DNA from: Bacillus sp. BGMRC 2118
GTDB taxonomy: Bacteria; Bacillota; Bacilli; Bacillales; SA4
NCBI GenBank assembly: GCA_008364785.1
Contig: VTTJ01000002.1
Coordinates: forward strand, 496,001 to 560,000
DNA: 64,000 nt
Direction of reading: 5' to 3'
In this document: positions 9,027 through 16,712 of the stretch, one piece after another
Layout: the number at the start of each line of letters is the position of its first letter
Numbering within the stretch: the first letter of the stretch is position 1
Position numbers and translations under genes: made by a program
Notes under the pieces: model-generated
Databases searched by the model: none
The model's input: only the letters and a program-made list of their open reading frames with translations
Told to the model about the DNA's origin: nothing

Positions 9027-9145
9027 GGCTCTTTTCGCAAACTTTGTTACTATTAATCAAATAAGGTCATCTCCAAGGAAAAAGATGTTCCAATACCTTG
9101 TTTTCTCGCCTTATTTGAAAAACAACAATCTATGTGAAAACAGCC
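9027..9145. mobile_element. Short (119-bp) element with the same terminal repeats as the 185-bp family
   Basis: The left end GGCTCTTTTCGCAAACTTTG and the right end AATCTATGTGAAAACAGCC are near copies of the ends of the four larger elements in this window. The middle is different: it is an AATAAGG...CCTTATT inverted repeat around 9059-9116 and lacks the shared core. No target-site duplication is evident. It ends 17 bases from the tRNA-Gln gene. This may be an internally rearranged or independent member sharing only transposase-recognised ends. Confidence 0.6.
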
Positions 9146-9162
9146 ACTATTAAAAGAATTAG

Positions 9163-9234
9163 CTGGGCTAGCTGGATTCGAACCAACGCATGACGGAGTC
9201 AAAGTCCGTTGCCTTACCGCTTGGCTATAGCCCA
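9163..9234 (-). tRNA. tRNA-Gln (anticodon UUG)
   Basis: Read leftward, the 72-base gene starts TGGGCTATAGCCAAGCGGTA and ends CCAGCTAGCCCAG. The acceptor arm TGGGCTA/TAGCCCA, D-arm, anticodon stem ACGGA/TCCGT with loop CTTTGAC (anticodon TTG) and T-arm with GGTTCGAATCC all fold normally. CCA is not encoded. Confidence 0.97.
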
Positions 9235-9370
9235 ATGATCGTGTGATACGTTCTTTACTTTGTGCAAATGTTGTACAAAATATACAAGAAAAAAGTAAAA
9301 TTTTTATCTATTCTTCCAAAAAATGCTATATAGTAGAGGGAGAGAACATTTTTTGCCTGAGGTGACATAC

Positions 9371-10921
9371 ATGAAGAAACGTATAATTAACAAGTCGATA
9401 CTTATTAGTATCACATTCCTTACCCTTCTGTTAATCATTCCATTGTTGATACAAAACTTGATTGAAGAGCAAAACTTACATATGCCTGGATGGAGTCGAA
9501 GTGTTGATCTCGGAGAACAGGCAATTAATAAATCAACCTTCCAAAGAAAAAATAAAGATTCTATTGATATTTACATAACAAATAGTAAAGCATCAATCAT
9601 GAAAGTTGAAATTGACCCACTCACATTGAAAGTAATGAAAGATAAAGAAATCAACGTTCCTAGCAATCCGTATTATACATATTGGGTATCTAATGACGAT
9701 CAACATATCATTTACCTTCTAAGAGAGACTTTATACCATTATCATGATGGAGAAAATGAAATGATAGCTGAAGATGTTGATGAGTTGACTGTAAATGATC
9801 GTACAATTATCTTTAGAAGTGATCAATCTGTATATTCTTTAGATACATCGAATTTTTCAAAGACTGAAATACTGAATGATGACAAATTACTGAAGGTTGT
9901 GGTGGATCCTTATAGTCCATCATTTATTTCACTACATCAATACGGTGAGCTTGGTGGTGTTGAGTTTACATATCACAAGTGGGATGGACAGAAGTATGAG
10001 TCAACATCTGTGTATCGTAAAGGCTCTTTTACCCATCCTGTTACGAATATTGATTTCAAAGAATGGAATCAAAGCTTGATGCTGATTTATGAAACAACAG
10101 TTATCAGTGGAGGGGGGAAGGAAATCTCCCATTATTACATAGATTCACCTTTAACAAGTGAACAGCAGGAAATTTCAGAAACGAAACTTAAGGTAGTGGA
10201 AGGAAATCATATGGAGTTAAGTTCTGTACAGGAGTTGCAGTTCATAAATTCTGATAAAGAGCTAGCCATCGTGTTAAGAGCGAATGGAGAGCTAAAAAAA
10301 TCAATGCAAAATCGGAATCTTTATATTGCTTCATTACACAATGGAAAATGGAACGCTTCTCGAATCAGTACAAATTATGACCCTATTGTTGAACCTTTAG
10401 TTACTGAAGAGGATTATATAACTTGGTTCATTCATGATGGAAGTAAATATAGGCTTTCAGCTGCAAACACATCTAGGCAAGTAATAAATGTAAGCAAAGA
10501 GAGTACGGTTGAAGACTGGAGTAGAGCTCTTGAGGATACATTATTTAGTTTGACAAGTGCTTTAGTCATGATGCTTTTTTCTATTTTATTAGTAGTGCCC
10601 GCTATCATCGTTATTTTTATATCGAAATTCTTTGATGTGAAAAATACGACAAAAGTTGAATGGATCGCAAATGGCTTATTTGCATTATGTTCCTATGCAC
10701 TAGTAAATAAGGTGTTAAGTGAGAAGTTTCTTTCTACTGCACCAGCCTACTTAACTTTCCAGGGCTCAATTTGGGTTATAATAGGTGGAGTATTAGGGGG
10801 CTCATACTTATTAACACGCCTGACGAGAAATCGGGATTGGGAATTTGAGATGGATGTATTCTATTTTATCGGCGTTAGTATTTGGGTATTTTCTTTACTG
10901 ATTGGTCCTTATATTATTTAA
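9371..10921 (+). CDS. Large membrane protein of unknown function
   Basis: I do not recognise this 516-residue protein. One membrane anchor lies near the N-terminus (about residues 10-30). A long, probably extracytoplasmic, strand-rich domain follows (about 35-390), with phrases such as SNDDQHIIYLLRETLYHYHD that recall beta-propeller repeats. Four membrane segments close the protein (about 398-420, 435-450, 465-485, 497-515). GAGGTGA at 9359-9365 supports ATG 9371 over the TTG at 9323. It stands alone between a divergent tRNA and the comG operon and has its own terminator. B. subtilis has other genes (yqhA, yqhB) here. A sensor or transport-accessory role is possible but unsupported. Confidence 0.75.
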   Translation: MKKRIINKSILISITFLTLLLIIPLLIQNLIEEQNLHMPGWSRSVDLGEQAINKSTFQRKNKDSIDIYITNSKASIMKVEIDPLTLKVMKDKEINVPSNPYYTYWVSNDDQHIIYLLRETLYHYHDGENEMIAEDVDELTVNDRTIIFRSDQSVYSLDTSNFSKTEILNDDKLLKVVVDPYSPSFISLHQYGELGGVEFTYHKWDGQKYESTSVYRKGSFTHPVTNIDFKEWNQSLMLIYETTVISGGGKEISHYYIDSPLTSEQQEISETKLKVVEGNHMELSSVQELQFINSDKELAIVLRANGELKKSMQNRNLYIASLHNGKWNASRISTNYDPIVEPLVTEEDYITWFIHDGSKYRLSAANTSRQVINVSKESTVEDWSRALEDTLFSLTSALVMMLFSILLVVPAIIVIFISKFFDVKNTTKVEWIANGLFALCSYALVNKVLSEKFLSTAPAYLTFQGSIWVIIGGVLGGSYLLTRLTRNRDWEFEMDVFYFIGVSIWVFSLLIGPYII

Positions 10922-10927
10922 TCTTGT

Positions 10928-10957
10928 TAAGAGAGGCATGTTCGCCTCTCTTATTTT
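10928..10957 (+). terminator. Terminator after the unknown membrane protein
   Basis: TAAGAGAGGC / GCCTCTCTTA stem with a 6-base loop, followed by TTTTG. Confidence 0.85.
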
Positions 10958-11084
10958 GTTGTTCTTGTTTCTTTTGCAATACTTTTTTTCTATAAAAAAA
11001 TAAAATAATTTACTAAATCTAGAAGGATTTTGCTAAATCACATCGAAATATCCTACTTGAATCATTATGAAAGAAGGTGATACC

Positions 11085-12140
11085 TTGAGCATGGTAGAAG
11101 AACATGCTGAAAAGTTAGTCCAAGATGCGTACGAAAAAAGAGCATCAGATATTCACTTTATTCCCCGCAAAGAGGATGGTCAAATTAAGTTGCGAATTGG
11201 ACATGACTTAGTAGAAAAAGAAAAGGTTTCTAAAGATTTGTTTACGAAACTTATTAATCACTTCAAATTTCTTGCTTCGATGGATATCGGAGAAAAGAGA
11301 AGACCTCAAACTGGCTCATTGGTTTTAACTGTTAGTAAAAAACTTGTCAATCTCCGTCTGTCAACTTTACCTACCCCTCATGAAGAAAGCTTAGTCATCC
11401 GATTACTTCCACAAGAAGAAACATTTCCGCTATCAGAGTTATCCCTTTTTCCAAATTCAACAAAAACATTATTATCCTTTATGATGCATTCACATGGATT
11501 AATTATTTTTACCGGTCCAACAGGCTCAGGTAAAACAACGACTATGTATTCTCTACTCCAAGCTTCTAATCAACAACTAAACCGTAATATTATTACATTA
11601 GAAGATCCAATCGAAAAACACTCTGATGAACTTCTGCAAGTCCAAGTGAACGAAAAAGCAGGTATTACGTATAGCACAGGATTGAAGGCAATATTAAGAC
11701 ATGACCCTGACATTATATTGGTTGGAGAGATACGTGATGAGGAAACTGCCCAAATCGCAGTTAAAGCAGCGATGACGGGTCATTTAGTATTAAGCACCAT
11801 GCATACAAAGGATGCAAAGGGAGCGATATACAGATTATTAGAATTTGATATCTCAATGCAGGAAATTGAGCAGACACTTGTTGCAGTAGCGGCACAGAGG
11901 CTACTTGATATGAGATGCCCATATTGCGGGGAAGAATGTTCAAGCATTTGTAAGAAAATGAGGGGGACTAGAAGAGTAAGTGTATATGAGCTTTTATACG
12001 GACATGCACTGAAGCAGGTAATCAATGAGGCAAAAGGTAGAGAAGAGAAGTACTCGTATCCAATGATGACAGACTTAATTAAAAAGGGGATCGCATTAGG
12101 TTACTTACCCATTAGAAGCCTGGAGGGGTGGAAAATCTGA
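11085..12140 (+). CDS. comGA: ComGA, competence pseudopilus assembly ATPase
   Basis: A cytosolic type II/IV secretion-type ATPase that powers assembly of the DNA-uptake pseudopilus. The 351 residues include ASDIHFIPR at the N-terminus, Walker A GPTGSGKT (about 144-151), the Asp box ITLEDPIE, Walker B DIILVGEIRD with LRHDPD before it, the His box TGHLVLSTMHT, and a cysteine cluster (MRCPYCGEECSSIC) like that of B. subtilis ComGA. The start is TTG 11085 after AAGGTGAT; the ATG at 11067 has no ribosome-binding site. First gene of comGA-GG. The AT-rich upstream region shows no ComK box I would defend. Confidence 0.93.
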   Translation: MSMVEEHAEKLVQDAYEKRASDIHFIPRKEDGQIKLRIGHDLVEKEKVSKDLFTKLINHFKFLASMDIGEKRRPQTGSLVLTVSKKLVNLRLSTLPTPHEESLVIRLLPQEETFPLSELSLFPNSTKTLLSFMMHSHGLIIFTGPTGSGKTTTMYSLLQASNQQLNRNIITLEDPIEKHSDELLQVQVNEKAGITYSTGLKAILRHDPDIILVGEIRDEETAQIAVKAAMTGHLVLSTMHTKDAKGAIYRLLEFDISMQEIEQTLVAVAAQRLLDMRCPYCGEECSSICKKMRGTRRVSVYELLYGHALKQVINEAKGREEKYSYPMMTDLIKKGIALGYLPIRSLEGWKI

Positions 12141-13171
12141 AAAGAATGTCACATTGGAGCTTAGAAGAACAAGCAAAGTTTTTGAAATGGTTAAGTACGT
12201 TATTGGACAGAGGTTATCCAATATTGGCAGGTTTAACCTTCCTCAGGATGAACTTAACTGATAAACAACAAGTATTACTGGACGAGCAGATAAGTGTAAT
12301 GAAGGAAGGGGCAACATTTCATCAAGCGTTGGTGAATTTATCCTTTCATCGAGATGTGTTAGGATATCTATATTTTGCAGAGCAACATGGTAATTTAAGC
12401 TTTGCACTTAAAGAAGGGAGCACATTAATAGAGCAAAAACTTCAATACAGAAATAAGCTAGTTAAAATACTGCAGTATCCTCTTTTTTTACTAGCTATAA
12501 CTATTGTCATATTCTCAGTGTTGAATTTTTGGTTATTGCCTGAATTTGCACTGTTATATGGATCAATGAATACAGAAGAAAATGTATTGTTAAACATTAT
12601 GTTGTTTAGTGCAAAATGGCTGCCTCGATTATTGGTAGTTTTCTTCGTTATCCTTGTGATGATCCTCCTATATACTCTTCATCTTTATCGTAACATCCCC
12701 TTAGTCAAGCGAATGGAATGGATGAGTAATCTTCCACTATACGGTTCTTACATTCAAAAGTTTTACTCACAATTTTTTGCTGTTCAGCTTAGTCAGCTCC
12801 TGCGAGGTGGATTATCGATTTATGAAGCAATATCCCTATTTGAAAATCAATCCCATTTACCTCTATTTCAAGTAGAGGCAAAGGAAATGAAGAAAGAGCT
12901 TCGAAGCGGGGAAACTCTTTCTTCTATTGTTGAAGTCAGAAGGTATTTCGAAAAGGAACTATCACAAGCAATTTTACTAGGATCAGCAAATGGTGACCTT
13001 GCCAGAGAGCTGTATTTTTATAGTAAATTATCATCTGAGAGACTAGAAGATACCTTTAACAAGAGATTATCGGTCATACAGCCAACTGTTTTTATTGTAA
13101 TTGGTCTAATGATTATGGGGATTTACCTGTCAATTATGCAACCAACCTTTCAAATGATAAATGGACTATAA
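12128..13171 (+). CDS. comGB: ComGB, pseudopilus platform membrane protein
   Basis: Polytopic inner-membrane platform protein of the GspF/PilC family that works with ComGA. The pattern is an N-terminal cytosolic helix bundle, then membrane segments near residues 118-140 (LFLLAITIVIFSVLNFWLL), 160-185 (LLVVFFVILVMILLYTLHLY) and the C-terminus (FIVIGLMIMGIYLSIM). The start is uncertain. GTG 12128 overlaps the GGAGGGG ribosome-binding site. CTG 12137 sits at ideal spacing and overlaps the comGA stop as C-TGA. ATG 12146 lies about 17 bases away. Translational coupling to comGA is clear in any case. Confidence 0.9.
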   Translation: MENLKRMSHWSLEEQAKFLKWLSTLLDRGYPILAGLTFLRMNLTDKQQVLLDEQISVMKEGATFHQALVNLSFHRDVLGYLYFAEQHGNLSFALKEGSTLIEQKLQYRNKLVKILQYPLFLLAITIVIFSVLNFWLLPEFALLYGSMNTEENVLLNIMLFSAKWLPRLLVVFFVILVMILLYTLHLYRNIPLVKRMEWMSNLPLYGSYIQKFYSQFFAVQLSQLLRGGLSIYEAISLFENQSHLPLFQVEAKEMKKELRSGETLSSIVEVRRYFEKELSQAILLGSANGDLARELYFYSKLSSERLEDTFNKRLSVIQPTVFIVIGLMIMGIYLSIMQPTFQMINGL

Positions 13172-13183
13172 GGAGAGAGTGTT

Positions 13184-13483
13184 ATGAATGAAAAAGGCTT
13201 TACAATGATTGAAATGATGATAGTGCTATTAGTCATTTCGATACTAATGATTATTACAATCCCTAATATTACGAAAAATCAAGGGATGATACGAAGTAAA
13301 GGCTGTGATGCCTACATCAATCTTGTACAGGCTCAAGTGGAAGCATATAAAATGGATAATGGAACAGCTGTTATTCCTTCTATCGATGACCTCGTAACAG
13401 AAAAGTATATAAAGAAAAAAGAATGTCCCAATGGAGATGTGCTAGAGGTTAATACAAGTGGAGAGGTTGTATTTGTTCAATAG
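13184..13483 (+). CDS. comGC: ComGC, major pseudopilin
   Basis: The 99-residue prepilin has a short leader ending in KG, followed by FTMIEMMIVLLVISILMI, the type IV pilin processing site and hydrophobic helix. The leader is cut by the ComC peptidase. Two cysteines (GCDAY and ECPNG) could form the intramolecular disulfide known for ComGC. AAGGAGAG lies just upstream of the ATG. Its 3' end overlaps the beginning of comGD. Confidence 0.93.
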   Translation: MNEKGFTMIEMMIVLLVISILMIITIPNITKNQGMIRSKGCDAYINLVQAQVEAYKMDNGTAVIPSIDDLVTEKYIKKKECPNGDVLEVNTSGEVVFVQ

Positions 13484-13913
13484 AGAGAAAGGATATACCT
13501 TTATTGAGATGCTTATCGTCATGACTGCTGTATTGGTCATATCATCCCTTACATATGTGTATGTCAGTAATTCGTATGAAAGGAAGATTGTGAATCAGTT
13601 CTTTGAAGAGTTGCAGGAAGACATTTGGTTAGCTCAGCAACATGCCATTAGTCACTCACAAAGTGTAGAGCTCACATTTTACACTGACCAATCTTTTTAT
13701 GATGTTCGAGAAAGTGGTATACGAAAACTCATTACTTCACGTTCTGTTCATTCAAGCATTCGTATCCGGCCGTTAACCATGTCAAATCCTATTAAATTTC
13801 AACCGAATGGAAATATATCTGGAGCAGGCACGGTATACATTTACAATCATCATGACACATATATACTCATCTTTCAGTTAGGAAGGGGGAGGTTTCGTGT
13901 TGAAAAGCAATAA
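13473..13913 (+). CDS. comGD: ComGD, minor pseudopilin
   Basis: Minor prepilin with the cleavage motif KG|YTFIEMLIVMTAVLVIS right at the N-terminus. I chose TTG 13473, which sits 6 bases after GGAGAGG and gives a leader of seven residues; GTG 13458 lies upstream of that site and would add five residues. The gene begins inside the end of comGC, so translation is coupled. The globular part (about 110 residues) is strand-rich, as expected for a minor pseudopilin. Confidence 0.88.
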   Translation: MFNREKGYTFIEMLIVMTAVLVISSLTYVYVSNSYERKIVNQFFEELQEDIWLAQQHAISHSQSVELTFYTDQSFYDVRESGIRKLITSRSVHSSIRIRPLTMSNPIKFQPNGNISGAGTVYIYNHHDTYILIFQLGRGRFRVEKQ

Positions 13914-14244
13914 AGGATTTAGCTTACTAGAAACTCTTGTTGCCAGTGTCATATTCTTCTTTATCATCACAGCTATACTTCCTCAAATTTACTTACTATC
14001 AATAGAAAGGAGAAACTTGGAATTGCAGTTATTTGCTAATCAATGGTTGAACGAACAGTTATTCCGTGCTTCCTCAAGGAACGAAACACAAAGTGATCAT
14101 GATATTACCATATTTAACGATATACCGTTTTACTTTGAGGTGGAAGAAGTTCAAGAGGGACCGCTTCAATCAATAAACAAAGGTTGTGTGAGTTGGACGA
14201 ATTTGTTATCAAGGGAGAGGGTCATTTGTGGCTCCGTAAAATAA
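13897..14244 (+). CDS. comGE: ComGE, minor pseudopilin
   Basis: The 115-residue protein starts MLKSNKGFSLLETLVASVIF, a prepilin leader and transmembrane helix with the conserved Glu at +5. GTG 13897 and the next codon, TTG 13900, are both usable after GGGGGAGG at 13885-13892. It overlaps comGD upstream and comGF downstream. Product name follows operon order; sequence similarity among minor pseudopilins is low. Confidence 0.85.
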   Translation: MLKSNKGFSLLETLVASVIFFFIITAILPQIYLLSIERRNLELQLFANQWLNEQLFRASSRNETQSDHDITIFNDIPFYFEVEEVQEGPLQSINKGCVSWTNLLSRERVICGSVK

Positions 14245-14663
14245 ACCAAAATGGATATACAATGATAGAAATGCTTCTCGTTTTATTGATTCTATTAACC
14301 TTCACGCTTTTATTTCCTCAACTTTTTATTCAATTATCAAGGTGGATTGAAACACCTAGTAGTTTACATTCATTCGAATGGGAAGTTGCGATGAATCAGA
14401 TCACAATGGATGTACGAGAAGCGGATGAGATTGAAATCGAGAATACCAGATTACGAATAAAAAATATGGATGAAATATTATATGAGCAATACGGTCAGAT
14501 AGTAAGAAGGCGTGTAAACAATCAAGGTCATGAAGTTATTCTTCAACAAATAAGGGGTATTCAATTCTATTACATTCAAGGCGGCATTGAAATTGAAGTG
14601 GAGGATGTAGAAGGGAGGAAGTATGAGAGAAAGATTTATAGATGGACAAACAGTGCTTTATAA
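14226..14663 (+). CDS. comGF: ComGF, minor pseudopilin
   Basis: Predicted 145-residue prepilin-like protein with NG|YTMIEMLLVLLILLTFTLLF at its N-terminus. The ribosome-binding site GGGAGAGG at 14213-14220 points to TTG 14226. An earlier ATG-type start at 14184 would put an unusually long hydrophilic tail before the leader. ComGF in B. subtilis is needed for pseudopilus formation. Both ends overlap the neighbouring genes. Confidence 0.85.
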   Translation: MWLRKINQNGYTMIEMLLVLLILLTFTLLFPQLFIQLSRWIETPSSLHSFEWEVAMNQITMDVREADEIEIENTRLRIKNMDEILYEQYGQIVRRRVNNQGHEVILQQIRGIQFYYIQGGIEIEVEDVEGRKYERKIYRWTNSAL

Positions 14664-15030
14664 TCAGCGCGGTTATGCTCTACCACTCGTAATGATGATT
14701 AGTACCCTTCTTCTCTTTATTCTCGCACATCAGCTTAGTCTATATAGGATAGAGTCAAAATTTTACAATGAAAGCGCAGAATTGTATAAAATTGACCGTA
14801 TTTTGCAAAAGGTAACAAAGGAATTAAAAGATGTAACAGCAGATTCTTCTATTACCACATATGTTTTACAATATGAAGAGGGAAGAGCTGATTTGACGAT
14901 GAATTATCACAACTCCTCTCTCATACAGGTACAAATTAAAGCAGTGACAAACAACAATAGAAAATCAACAGTCATTGTGTATTATGATCCTGTTAACAAT
15001 TCAGTCACTAAATGGATTGAAGGTAGATAA
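14623..15030 (+). CDS. comGG: ComGG, minor pseudopilin-like protein
   Basis: The 135-residue protein has one hydrophobic helix (YALPLVMMISTLLLFILAHQ) after a longer and less canonical leader (RG|YALPLVM, with no Glu at +5), as is known for ComGG. It starts at ATG 14623 behind GGGAGG, inside the end of comGF. Last gene of the operon. No strong terminator separates it from aroK about 100 bases on. Confidence 0.85.
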   Translation: MRERFIDGQTVLYNQRGYALPLVMMISTLLLFILAHQLSLYRIESKFYNESAELYKIDRILQKVTKELKDVTADSSITTYVLQYEEGRADLTMNYHNSSLIQVQIKAVTNNNRKSTVIVYYDPVNNSVTKWIEGR

Positions 15031-15139
15031 ACGATTTATAAATTGATACATTAGAGTTATATACGTTAAAGGCAATCCTCAATCAAAAATTGGGAAAACC
15101 CAAATACGATAGAACCAATAAAAGAGTAAGGTGAAGAAT

Positions 15140-15640
15140 ATGAAAGCAATTTATCTAACAGGTTTTATGGGGGCGGGTAAAACAACGATTGGTAAGGAAT
15201 TATCAATGTATTTAACTATTCCTGTACTTGATAGTGACAAAGAGATTGAAAAGAAAACGGACACATCGATTCGTTCTATTTTTGAAATAAAGGGTGAACC
15301 TTTTTTTCGATCACTAGAAACAAAAACTCTGCAATTACTTCCAACTGAAGATGTCATCATCACTACCGGTGGTGGAATTGTTAAAATGGAGCAAAATAGA
15401 AAATGGATGAAGGAACACGGGACGGTTATTTATCTTCATTGTGATTTTTCTATTCTGTGGGAGCGATTAAAAAAGGATGATACAAGACCACTAATTGGAT
15501 CGAGAGAACATACTGAGAGACTTTATGAGGAGAGAAGGCAATTCTATATGGACCATCACTTCATCGTCAATACATCAAACAAAAGTGTCTCAGAAGTGGT
15601 GTTGGAAATAGCTAAAAAGATTAAAAAAAGAAGTAACTGA
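15140..15640 (+). CDS. aroK: Shikimate kinase
   Basis: Catalyses ATP-dependent 3-phosphorylation of shikimate in aromatic amino acid synthesis. The 166 residues contain the P-loop GFMGAGKTT (about 8-16), the shikimate-binding DSD and FR (EPFFRSLE), the GGG motif TTGGGIV, and the lid Arg in DDTRPLIG. The start is ATG 15140, since AAGGTGAAG lies directly upstream and the GTG at 15131 is within it. It follows comGG and precedes yqzE. The companion pathway gene aroQ is in the same window at 34.2 kb. Confidence 0.93.
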   Translation: MKAIYLTGFMGAGKTTIGKELSMYLTIPVLDSDKEIEKKTDTSIRSIFEIKGEPFFRSLETKTLQLLPTEDVIITTGGGIVKMEQNRKWMKEHGTVIYLHCDFSILWERLKKDDTRPLIGSREHTERLYEERRQFYMDHHFIVNTSNKSVSEVVLEIAKKIKKRSN

Positions 15641-15680
15641 CCATACTGTTGTAGTAAATAAATATTAACAGGTGGTTAGC

Positions 15681-15890
15681 ATGACATTTAATGACTTAGT
15701 GAAGTACGTAACACAACAGTTTGTAACATACTTAGACCAACCTAAGCAAGAACGAAAGCAATTGAGACAGGATCGCAAATTAACAGAACCACCAGTCATG
15801 TCTAGATGGTTTGGTGTTCTGCCGTTAGGCTTTATGTTAATGATGAAAAAGGATAAAAATAGAAAGGGAAAGCTCAAAACTAAAAAGTAG
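15681..15890 (+). CDS. yqzE: YqzE family small protein
   Basis: A 69-residue basic protein with the YqzE pattern: NDLVKYVTQQFVTYLDQPK at the N-terminus and SRWFGVLPLGFMLMMKK near the end. AGGTGG at 15670-15675 fixes ATG 15681. Function is unknown. In B. subtilis the homologue also follows the comG operon. The terminator stem begins within its last codons. Confidence 0.85.
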   Translation: MTFNDLVKYVTQQFVTYLDQPKQERKQLRQDRKLTEPPVMSRWFGVLPLGFMLMMKKDKNRKGKLKTKK

Positions 15891-15904
15891 AGCTTTCCTT
15901 TTTT
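15867..15904 (+). terminator. Terminator after yqzE
   Basis: GGAAAGCTC / GAGCTTTCC stem with T6 follows. The left arm lies inside the yqzE coding end. Confidence 0.85.
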
Positions 15905-16712
15905 ATTGAGTTTGAATGGATTGCTGCGTTAGATAAAACAATCCTCCATTAATAATTGAAACCTTTACTTTTGGTTCATATTGATCTTGCAAGGCTTGTT
16001 TCTCAGTTTCATAAGATTCTGGTTTCTCATCCATATCAGCATAAAAGTGATCAAGTAACGCTAAATCCTTGTTCCATCTTTCTCTGGCGGCATTTGCCCA
16101 TTCATGGTCATCATTATCAATAATTCCATGTATCGTTTGCTTAATACGAGCAATGCCGCTTTTCGGCTTAATAATGGGTGAGAGTGTAAAGCACATATCT
16201 GGAATTTTTGGTGTCAGCGATATAGATTCTAAACGCTCTTGAAAGTGATCAATAATCATCCCATTAATTAAATTAAGTCCAATTGATAAAATGACATCTC
16301 GAGTTTGATCACACTGATAGGTAATCTTTAAGTTCATACCCAGCCAAGGATGTAATGGTAAGTTACCGCCGTGTATCATGGCTGGATTAACATGTTCATA
16401 TAGCCTGATATAACTAGCTAAATTGTTAGTGGATTGAAATATTTGGTGAAGCCTTGGAGAACCAAAATGAATGACTTCTCCCTTTAGATCATTCGTGACT
16501 TTATTTTGATCTGTAATAAGTGTTAACTTCATTGGATTAGGTTGGCCACCGGTCTTCTCTAGATAATGCCAATAGAATGGACGGTTCATTAGTTCTTTAT
16601 CTAAATCGACTGTTAATTGAACGGACAAGTACCCGGCAGCATTTTCTAGTATTTCACACTCATTGGCAACAAAATATCTTTCAAGAAATCGATGTATTTC
16701 AGGTTGCTGCAT
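15903..16712 (-). CDS. yqhG: YqhG family protein
   Basis: The 269-residue soluble protein of the YqhG family has no known function. It starts MQQPEIHRFLERYF and has no membrane segment. GGAGG lies 8 bases upstream of ATG 16712; the longer frame to 16751 lacks any such signal. Its start overlaps the end of yqhH by 14 bases, so the two are translationally coupled and probably act together. The yqhH-yqhG pair next to gcvT matches B. subtilis. Confidence 0.85.
   Translation of the reverse strand: MQQPEIHRFLERYFVANECEILENAAGYLSVQLTVDLDKELMNRPFYWHYLEKTGGQPNPMKLTLITDQNKVTNDLKGEVIHFGSPRLHQIFQSTNNLASYIRLYEHVNPAMIHGGNLPLHPWLGMNLKITYQCDQTRDVILSIGLNLINGMIIDHFQERLESISLTPKIPDMCFTLSPIIKPKSGIARIKQTIHGIIDNDDHEWANAARERWNKDLALLDHFYADMDEKPESYETEKQALQDQYEPKVKVSIINGGLFYLTQQSIQTQ

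Noticed and set aside
10958..11084. ComK boxes upstream of comGA
   Set aside because: The region is AT-rich, but I could not find two AAAA-N5-TTTT boxes at the required spacing.
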